A stretch of 64,000 nt of DNA from Actinoplanes sp040639655 (GTDB taxonomy: Bacteria > Actinomycetota > Actinomycetes > Mycobacteriales > Micromonosporaceae), in assembly GCF_040639655.1 (NCBI RefSeq), contig NZ_JBFAAI010000030.1:46358-110357 (forward strand), read 5' to 3'. Shown piece by piece: positions 58,298 to 64,000 of the stretch; position 1 is the first letter of the stretch, and each line of letters starts with the position of its first letter. The notes under the pieces were generated by a model. That model ran no database searches. It had not been told where the DNA came from and was given only the letters and a program-made list of their open reading frames with translations. The position numbers were made by a program, and so were the translations under genes.

Positions 58298-58933
58298 GTG
58301 ACGGCCATGCCCCGAAGTTCGTCCGCCGCTGACGCCGACCGCCCACGCCGCGTCGGAGGCAGGGTGCGCAGCGCGGACGCGCACGAGGATGCCCTACGTG
58401 CGGCGGTGCAGATCTTGGAGGACAGTGGGTACGCCGCCGTCACCATCGAGGGGGTGGCGGCCCGTTCCGGCGTGGCCAAGAGCACCATCTACCGGTGGTG
58501 GTCGTCGAAGGCCGAACTGGTGATGGAGGCCTACGGCGAACTCGTCGCCGAACGCATGCCAACGCCGGACAGCGACTTCCTCACCGAGGATCTGACGATG
58601 TTCGTCACCGCGTTGTACCGGGTCACCGAGCATCCCGCCCGGGTCAGGGCGCTTCGCGGCCTCATGGCTGAAGCTCAACTGGACCCGGTCTTCGCCGAGG
58701 CGTTCCGCGGCTGGGTGCAGAGCCGCCGCGATGTGCTGTCCGCCGTGTTCAGCCGTGCGATCGATCGGGGCGAACTGCCCGCCGGGCTGGACGTCGGCCA
58801 CGCCGTCGACCTCGTATTCGGTCCGTTCTGGTACCGACTGCTAGTCGAGCATCTGCCCGTGGACCCCACGGAAGCGCCCGCCCATGTCCGCCGGCTTCTG
58901 CACGGACTCAGTGACGCAACCCCGCGGTCCTGA
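58298..58933 (+). CDS. TetR/AcrR-family transcriptional regulator
   Basis: Repressor of 211 residues. A basic, flexible start precedes the HTH (about 28-75) with EGVAARSGVAKSTIYRWWSS, a standard TetR recognition helix, and a helical C-terminal domain of the TetR_C type (LDVGHAVDLVFGPFWYRLLV). It is divergent from the RBBP9-like hydrolase and shares with it a perfect inverted-repeat operator, so it probably represses the hydrolase and itself. The GTG at 58298 is used here; ATG 58307 lies three codons later and would not change the domain. Confidence 0.9.
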   Translation: MTAMPRSSSAADADRPRRVGGRVRSADAHEDALRAAVQILEDSGYAAVTIEGVAARSGVAKSTIYRWWSSKAELVMEAYGELVAERMPTPDSDFLTEDLTMFVTALYRVTEHPARVRALRGLMAEAQLDPVFAEAFRGWVQSRRDVLSAVFSRAIDRGELPAGLDVGHAVDLVFGPFWYRLLVEHLPVDPTEAPAHVRRLLHGLSDATPRS

Positions 58934-59118
58934 CGCCGGCTGGGACTTATCGCAGGGTGGTGCGGTGGCCAGGCCGTCCAGGACACCGGTGACCTGAAGA
59001 ACCGGGCGTACCGGTGCGGTCGGATTGACTAGCACGAAGGCCCACCGCCGGAGTACCAGGGCGTCGGGGGGTGGAGGGGGATCGCGGCGGCAACCGCCTG
59101 CGAACGTAAGTGTGCTGG

Positions 59119-59367
59119 TCACGAGGGCGGTGGATCGCTGAGTTGATCGGCTTGGTCCATCAGATCGGCCCGGACCTGGGTCATGAGGGCGATGGCGTCG
59201 GCCATCTGGGCTGCGGCGTCCAGCTCGCTGACGTTGCCGGCGGCGGCGGCGAACTTCTCCATTTTCTCCACCGCGTAGGTGATGTTCACGGCGCCGGCCA
59301 GCAGCAGGGTGGTGAGGTGCTGGCGGGCCTGTTCGGCGTCGAATGGCTCCGGGTGGGGCGGTATCAC
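59119..59367 (-). CDS. Small helical protein downstream of the MCP gene
   Basis: An 82-residue soluble helical protein of unknown family, with AEQARQHLTTLLLAGAVNIT, EKMEKFAAAAGN and ADAIALMTQVRADLMDQADQ suggesting two or three amphipathic helices. The GTG start at 59367 has AGAAGGG 6 bases upstream. It begins 32 bases after the methyl-accepting chemotaxis gene stop on the same strand, so the two are probably co-transcribed. It may be an accessory of the receptor, but no chemotaxis motif is visible. Confidence 0.65.
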   Translation of the reverse strand: MIPPHPEPFDAEQARQHLTTLLLAGAVNITYAVEKMEKFAAAAGNVSELDAAAQMADAIALMTQVRADLMDQADQLSDPPPS

Positions 59368-59399
59368 GCGGGTCCCTTCTGAGGCGACGGAAGAGGCGG

Positions 59400-60986
59400 T
59401 CAGTGGCGGAACCCGTTGACCAGCTGGGTCAGGTCGTTGGCCATCATGGTCAGATCGGTGGCGGCCTGCCGGGTGGCCCTAGCGCTGTCGGCGGTCGCGG
59501 CGGCGATGCCGGCCACATCCGACACGGTGCGGGCTACGTCGCCGCTGTTGGTGGCGGCTTCGGCTACCGAGCGGCTCATCTCGGCGGTGGTGGCGGTCTG
59601 CTCCTCCACTGCGGAGGCGATCGTGGTGGTGTAGTCACCGATCTGCCCGATCACCTCGGTGATCTGCGCGATGGCCTCGGCGGCAGCGCCGCTGGAGGCC
59701 TGGATCGCCCCGATGCGAGCGATGATGTCCTCGGTGGCTTTGGCGGTCTGCTGGGCCAGCTCCTTGACCTCGCCGGCCACCACGGCGAAGCCCTTGCCGA
59801 GCTCACCGGCGCGGGCGGCTTCGATGGTGGCGTTGAGTGCGAGCAAGTTGGTCTGCTCGGCGATGCTGGTGATCAGCCGGACCACGTCGCCGATCTCCGC
59901 GCTGGCGGCACCGAGTTCGGCGACCCGGGCGGTGGTCTGCTGCGCGACGGCCATGCCCTGCTGAGCGACCTGGGCTGCCTGCCCGGCGTTGGAGGCGATC
60001 TCGGTGATCGATGCGCTCATCTGCTCCGAGCCCGCGGCGATGCTCTGCACGCCGGCGTTGACCTCCTCGCTGGCCCGTGACGCCGTGCCGGCGCGGGTGG
60101 AGGCCTCGCTGGCGCCGCTCTGCAGCTGCGCGCTGACCGCCGACATCTCCTCGGCCGCCGCGGCCAAGGTGACCGCGACCTGCGCCATGCGGTCCACGCT
60201 GGCGGCCACCACCGTCATGCCGGTGTCGAGTTCGGTGGCCATCCGGCCCAGCTCGTCACGGCCGGACACGCCCGTGCGTACGGTCAGATCCGCCGCGGCC
60301 AGCGCATGGGTAACCCGGCCTACCGCGGCCAGGGTGCCCATGATGCTGCGGACCACCAGAAACGCCATGGCCGCCGCCAACGCCAGGCCTACCAGCAGCA
60401 TGCTGATCATCATGGTGCGGGCGAACCGGTACGCCTGCGCGGTCTCGTCACGTTTGTCCGCGGCCACCTTCGTCTCGATCGCGACCAGTTCGTCCAGCGC
60501 GCCGAGCGCAGCCGCCAGCGCAGGCCGGCCGGCATTGTCGCGGGCTTTCTCGAACCCGCGCAGGTCGCTGGCGGCCGCAAGTGGCACCAGCTGCTCATCC
60601 CGGACCCCCCGTACCTGCTCCAGGGCGGCACGGAAGTCTTGCACCGCCTTCTCGCGGCCGGTCATGTCGGTGGCCGTGTACTCGGCGAACACCTTGTCGA
60701 CCTGCGTGTCGGCGTCGGTCATGGCCTTCTTGTCGGCGGCCATCCCGGCCTCGTCCTGGCTGACGAGCTTGTCCAGCAGCGCCAGCCAGGACCGCTGCAC
60801 CTCTTCCTGGACCGTGCCCAACTGCGCCACCGGGACCAAATTGTCGCGGTACAGGTACTCCGCCGCGTCGGCCATCTGCGACGTCTTCTGCAGACCGACC
60901 ACCCCGACCGCGGCCGCGGCCAGCCCGGCTATCGTGACCGCCGTGTAGATCTTCAACCGGACCGACAGATCGTTGAACCACCGCAT
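59400..60986 (-). CDS. Methyl-accepting chemotaxis protein
   Basis: Transmembrane chemoreceptor of 528 residues. TM1 (about 10-32), a four-helix-bundle-type sensor domain, TM2 (about 185-210), a HAMP domain with RVTHALAAADLTVRTG, then the long helical signalling domain. The signalling tip reads LLALNATIEAARAGELGKGFAVVAGEVKELA, the highly conserved CheA/CheW contact region (split here for length: NATIEAARAGE, GKGFAVVAGEV). ATG 60986 has GGGGG upstream; the frame beyond has no features. A motile stage is implied, as in Actinoplanes zoospores. CheA/CheW/flagellar genes are not in the window. Confidence 0.94.
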   Translation of the reverse strand: MRWFNDLSVRLKIYTAVTIAGLAAAAVGVVGLQKTSQMADAAEYLYRDNLVPVAQLGTVQEEVQRSWLALLDKLVSQDEAGMAADKKAMTDADTQVDKVFAEYTATDMTGREKAVQDFRAALEQVRGVRDEQLVPLAAASDLRGFEKARDNAGRPALAAALGALDELVAIETKVAADKRDETAQAYRFARTMMISMLLVGLALAAAMAFLVVRSIMGTLAAVGRVTHALAAADLTVRTGVSGRDELGRMATELDTGMTVVAASVDRMAQVAVTLAAAAEEMSAVSAQLQSGASEASTRAGTASRASEEVNAGVQSIAAGSEQMSASITEIASNAGQAAQVAQQGMAVAQQTTARVAELGAASAEIGDVVRLITSIAEQTNLLALNATIEAARAGELGKGFAVVAGEVKELAQQTAKATEDIIARIGAIQASSGAAAEAIAQITEVIGQIGDYTTTIASAVEEQTATTAEMSRSVAEAATNSGDVARTVSDVAGIAAATADSARATRQAATDLTMMANDLTQLVNGFRH

Positions 60987-61174
60987 CCCGAACCCCCGCC
61001 ACTTGCGCACGCCACAGGCCCCGGCTCCTGGCGCTGCAGCCAAATGCCAGCAGACGACACCAGAGAGGGCTACTACACCCATCGGCACCCAACGGTCAGG
61101 GCGTAGCTAGTACACGGACGCCGGCTCGCCTGCGGCAACCACCCGTCACCCCACCTGCCGAGCCGTGAGCGCGA

Positions 61175-61555
61175 CTACGCCTCGTGAAATGGGGCCGGCT
61201 CGGCCGGGATCCGTCTGGACATCAGGCAGAACTCGTTGCCTTCCGGATCTTCCAACACCACCCAGGAGCCGCTGCCGGTGATGCTCGACCGCTTGGCGCC
61301 GAGACCCAGCAACCGAGCAAGCTCCTCATCCTGTCCGCGGTCCGTAGGGCAGACGTCGAAGTGCAGGCGGTTTTTCGTCTTTTTCGGTTCGCTGACCCGG
61401 AGGAACAGGATGTCCGGACTGATCGTCGCCCCGCGGATTGCCACCCCGGTCTCATCTCGAGCGAAGGGCCGATAGCCCAGCAGCTCACACCAGAAGCTTG
61501 CGAGCAACTCCGGATCTTTGCAGTCGATGATGATGTCACCGATTCGGCTCGCCAT
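61175..61555 (-). CDS. Glyoxalase/VOC-superfamily protein
   Basis: A 126-residue vicinal-oxygen-chelate fold protein made of two beta-alpha-beta-beta-beta units: IGDIIIDCKDPELLASFWCE then LLGYRPFARD, and NRLHFDVCPTDRG with a metal-type histidine, then VVLEDPEGNEFCLM. This is the actinobacterial glyoxalase-like subtype, usually annotated as a VOC family or bleomycin-resistance-like protein. The reaction is unknown. ATG 61555 fits the fold start; the longer open frame upstream to 61993 overlaps IS110 debris and is not real. Confidence 0.9.
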   Translation of the reverse strand: MASRIGDIIIDCKDPELLASFWCELLGYRPFARDETGVAIRGATISPDILFLRVSEPKKTKNRLHFDVCPTDRGQDEELARLLGLGAKRSSITGSGSWVVLEDPEGNEFCLMSRRIPAEPAPFHEA

Positions 61556-61883
61556 GGCTCTTGAGCTTATCGGGATAGTCGCACCCGAGCTAAGCCCAAG
61601 ATCAGATGCGCACATCTGGCGCGATCCGCGCGTGCTGACGTCCCCTTCGTCACTGTCCGTAGAGCGGTGGCGTGTCGTGGCCGTCGTTCCCCTTCCACCA
61701 GGGTCGGGGTGAGAAGTCCGGCGGGTTCGCTCGTCCACTTCCTGCCTTCGTGGCCGCTTCCATTTGTGCGGCCTGCCGGACGTCAAGGACCGGCCGGTAT
61801 GGCTTGAGATCAGCGTGTCCGCGCTCGACTGGTGGGTGCCTACCGACCGGCCCGAGTCCCCCTCGGACGGAAGGAGACACCCC

Positions 61884-62262
61884 ATGCTCGTCTTTGGTAT
61901 CGACGCGCACAAGCGCAGCCACACCGCCGTCGCCTGGACGCCAACGGCCGGCAGCTCGCCACCCGCACCTACGGAACCACGAGCAAGGACCACCTCGCTC
62001 TACTGCACTGGGCCGGCCAGCACGGCGATGAGCGGGTCTGGGCGATCGAGGACTGCCGTGCCATTACCCCGCACCTGGAACGTAACTACTCGCCGCCGGC
62101 GAACGCCTCATGCGCGTACCACCCAAGCTGATGGCGCACGCCCGCGACGGCGCCCGCACCTACGGCAGGTCCGGCCCAATCAACGCCCTCGCCGTCGCCC
62201 GCGCCGCCGTGCGCGACCCCGACCTGCCCACCGCACACTGCCCCCAGCCATCGCGGCACAAG
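61884..62262 (+). pseudogene. IS110-family transposase remnant in three frames
   Basis: ATG 61884 begins MLVFGIDAHKRSHTAVAW, the RuvC-like start with the first catalytic aspartate of IS110 (DEDD) transposases. The match then moves to a second frame (LDANGRQLATRTYGTTSKDH and ERVWAIEDCR) and to a third (MRVPPKLMAHARDGARTYGR and ALAVARAAVRDPDL). At least two frameshifts are required and the C-terminal half is lost. The sequence from 61556 to 61883 is probably the IS110 non-coding end, and 62262-62315 contains further debris. Confidence 0.75.
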
Positions 62263-62315
62263 CCCTGGGCTACACCCCCGAATGCGCCGAAGACCACGCG
62301 ATCATCTCGGAGCGT

Positions 62316-63116
62316 TCATGCGGCCGGTTTGGTGTCACGACGGCGCAGAACCAGCAACTGAGCCTGCCGCTTGGGAAGACCCTTGGCGAGGGCAATCTCG
62401 GCCTCCAGCATCAAGTTGTTGGCCGCCCGCTCGCCGAGTTCAGCCCGCAGTGCAGCCGCGTTCTCGGGGTAGGAGGCGAACAGCCGTCGCCAGAAGTCGT
62501 CGTGCTCGGTGTTGGGCAGGACCAGCTCCACGTCGAAGCCGGCGGCCGTCGCCATTGTCGGCCAGCTGCCGACGTCGGCGGGCTGCTCACGTGCGGTCAG
62601 TACGAAGCGGCCGCCGGGCGCCAGGATTCGGCTGGCCTCCCGCAATGCCGCCTGCCGGTCTGGGCTGAACGGCAACGCGTCGACACTGAGCAGTCCATCC
62701 GCGTATTCGTCGGGAAGGCCGGTTTGTTCGAAGCTGCCCTGGCGGAACTCTGCCCGGTCAGGAGTGACGAAGTCGTCGGCCCGTTGCGCCGCGATCTCGA
62801 TCGCGGCGGCGCTGAAGTCGATGCCGATGAGCCGGACTGACAACGCTCGAGCCAGCCAGAGGCCCGGGCCGCCGCGACCGCAGCCGAGGTCTACGAGCCG
62901 TGCGCCGGGACGCAGACGCAGCGCCGCCACGGCGTGCCCGAGCAGCCACCAAGAGCAGCAGCTGGTGGGCTCCACACCGAGTGGATACTCATCGCCCATC
63001 GCCCGCGCCCACAGCTCGTGGAGCAAAGGGCTGTTCTGCGCCGCGTGATGCATCGCGTCGTAGTCGTCAGGCGCCGTACCGACTGTATTGCTCTCCGTCA
63101 TGCGTGACATTCTCAT
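62316..63116 (-). CDS. Class I SAM-dependent methyltransferase
   Basis: A 266-residue methyltransferase with the Rossmann-like SAM-binding motif I VDLGCGRGGPGLWLA (about 75-90), motif II acid in IGIDFS, and post-motifs DGLLSVDALPF and RILAPGGRFVLT typical of the UbiE/small-molecule methyltransferase group. The N-terminal 65 residues form a helical cap with a paired cysteine segment SCCSWWLL. The substrate cannot be assigned. Candidate starts at 63116, 63107 and 63101 lie within five codons; 63116 is used. The gene is flanked by IS remnants on both sides and has no operon partner. Confidence 0.9.
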   Translation of the reverse strand: MRMSRMTESNTVGTAPDDYDAMHHAAQNSPLLHELWARAMGDEYPLGVEPTSCCSWWLLGHAVAALRLRPGARLVDLGCGRGGPGLWLARALSVRLIGIDFSAAAIEIAAQRADDFVTPDRAEFRQGSFEQTGLPDEYADGLLSVDALPFSPDRQAALREASRILAPGGRFVLTAREQPADVGSWPTMATAAGFDVELVLPNTEHDDFWRRLFASYPENAAALRAELGERAANNLMLEAEIALAKGLPKRQAQLLVLRRRDTKPAA

Positions 63117-63905
63117 AGGTAAATACCATGTCTCGTGCCCGGTACGTCGAGACCAGAACGACGTGCTGCCCGCAGAAGCCCGCGGTCACCGCGATCCTGG
63201 GAACGTCGCCCGGATCGCATGAACCCGGCTGCCACATGATCAAGTGCGTGCACTTTGGGCTCCAGATCAAGATGCCGCCTGGACTCGAACCGGTACGCCG
63301 TCACGCTCCCCGAACTCACGACACATTGATACGCGATGGCGTCAGTATTTCCGCAGGTAGTGGGAATTGGGATCGCGAATGACACGCTGGCTGCGTTCGG
63401 CCTGCCGTCACCGTGACGCTGTTCCGAACGTAGGAGAAGCTGCCGATCGGGCGGCTTGGGCAAGAAGGGGAACGGCGACTTCCCGGGTGGACTGCGAGGT
63501 TGTCAACTCCGCTCGAATCGTGACCAGGTGGTTCTTGCTGGCGATCAGCAACAGGATCCAGCCCACAATGTCTCCCGTGACTACCGTGGCCGGATAGATC
63601 TTCGAGCAGAATGTCGTCCGCTTCCTTGAGCACTTGAGCTGCTACGTCGACTACCAATACGCGCAGCAGACGAAGATGCCCTGGCCGGAGCCCTAGACGG
63701 GACCGATGACGAGTCCGAAACTGCGCGGTTCCAGTACCCCTGCATGGAACACCACCGGTCGTGATCTCCCTCGCCCGGGCTATCGGCGGCAGCATAGTTA
63801 GCGTCGGCATCGACGGAGCCATCGACACCGTCTTGGAAGCGCGGATCAACACCATGCCGGACCTGCTATAGAACGCCATCCACGGGTGCCGCCCACACTT
63901 CGTGC
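63117..63905. other. Intergenic region with no supported gene
   Basis: About 790 bases between the methyltransferase and the IS256 end. GC content falls in part of it. The only notable frame is a short plus-strand fragment at 63761-63871 reading VISLARAIGGSIVSVGIDGA, without a clear start signal. I see no RNA gene. Confidence 0.5.
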
Positions 63906-63924
63906 GGGACTGTAAGAACAACGG
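63906..63924 (+). mobile_element. IS256-family terminal inverted repeat
   Basis: GGGACTGTAAGAACAACGG lies 29 bases before an IS256-type transposase start and matches, with one difference, the solitary end at 49880. It marks the left end of an IS256-family element that continues beyond the window. Confidence 0.7.
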
Positions 63925-63953
63925 TGTAACTCCTGATCAAGGAGACGCACCTG

Positions 63954-64000
63954 ATGACTGTCATGACGGACACCGTGGATACTTCCGCGGTGGCGAAGAA
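63954..64000 (+). CDS. IS256-family transposase, 3' truncated by window edge
   Basis: Only the first 15 codons are inside the window: ATG 63954 with AAGGAG 9 bases upstream, reading MTVMTDTVDTSAVAK. The leader, start and terminal repeat together match IS256-family mutator-type transposases of actinobacteria, which carry a DDE catalytic core further on. Whether the element is intact cannot be seen. Confidence 0.6.
   Translation, partial: MTVMTDTVDTSAVAK

Noticed and set aside
61556..61993. N-terminal extension of the VOC protein to 61993
   Set aside because: The fold begins at ATG 61555 and the extension overlaps IS110 non-coding sequence with no domain.
63275..63300. tRNA-like T-arm (GGTTCGAGTCC on the minus strand)
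   Set aside because: The T stem has two mismatches and no acceptor, D-arm or anticodon arm can be found around it, so it is a chance match.
1..64000. CRISPR array
   Set aside because: No set of regularly spaced direct repeats with unique spacers was seen; the repeats present are adjacent tandem units or inverted IS-like ends.

Overview
This is a very GC-rich window with strong G/C preference at third codon positions, frequent GTG/TTG starts, many 4-base start/stop overlaps and dense lineage-specific signalling genes. It looks like a chromosomal accessory region of an actinobacterium, most likely Actinoplanes or a relative in the Micromonosporaceae. That placement is inferred from gene content (many GGDEF/EAL enzymes, a methyl-accepting chemotaxis protein, secreted CBM13 proteins, a MoxR/VWA/ankyrin locus); there is no rRNA or tRNA to confirm it.

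Layout. 1-8.3 kb: end of an SMR efflux gene with a TetR regulator, a GGDEF-EAL membrane protein, an alpha/beta hydrolase, a lipoprotein, the cysE-cysK cysteine operon, and a YwiC-like membrane protein. 8.5-16.9 kb: secreted S1 protease, TetR, second GGDEF-EAL protein, small secreted protein, a padR/acyl-CoA dehydrogenase operon with a clear palindromic operator, and an MpaB-like oxygenase. 17-21.3 kb: a tightly overlapping ankyrin protein / MoxR ATPase / VWA-metallopeptidase operon, followed upstream by a decayed third ankyrin paralogue. 21.7-31.3 kb: an anchored lipid-side protein, an orphan PAS/GAF histidine kinase in an operon with a GGDEF-EAL protein, decayed pilin/lectin and membrane genes, then two more GGDEF proteins. 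31.6-36.7 kb: a frameshifted LuxR gene, a CAP-domain secreted protein with a structured leader, a SUKH-like protein, and a second ankyrin gene coupled to a leucine-rich-repeat gene. 37-44.4 kb: GH16-CBM13 glucanase, a small TM protein / ECF sigma factor / M48 protease operon, and a three-gene operon of an HExxH lipoprotein with two membrane-anchored proteins. 44.6-49.2 kb: integrase fragments followed by a three-gene pseudopilin operon with Ig-like (He_PIG) and ricin-B lectin parts. 49.5-54.3 kb: GlsB/YeaQ stress protein, an IS-end-like double inverted repeat, and two further orphan histidine kinases. 54.5-64 kb: IS5/IS630/IS110/IS256 remnants interleaved with an HTH/Clp-N operon under a 34-bp palindrome, a serine beta-lactamase-like lipoprotein, a hydrolase/TetR divergent pair, an MCP, a VOC protein and a methyltransferase.

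How it fits together. Five c-di-GMP enzymes, three histidine kinases without adjacent response regulators and one MCP make this an unusually signalling-rich stretch. The two loci most worth attention as possibly undescribed systems are the ankyrin-MoxR-VWA operon with its paralogous ankyrin-LRR pair elsewhere in the window, and the compact pseudopilin operon whose products carry Ig-like and lectin regions, of which a decayed relative lies at 27.7-27.9 kb. Many transposase and integrase fragments show that the right half has been a repeated insertion target.
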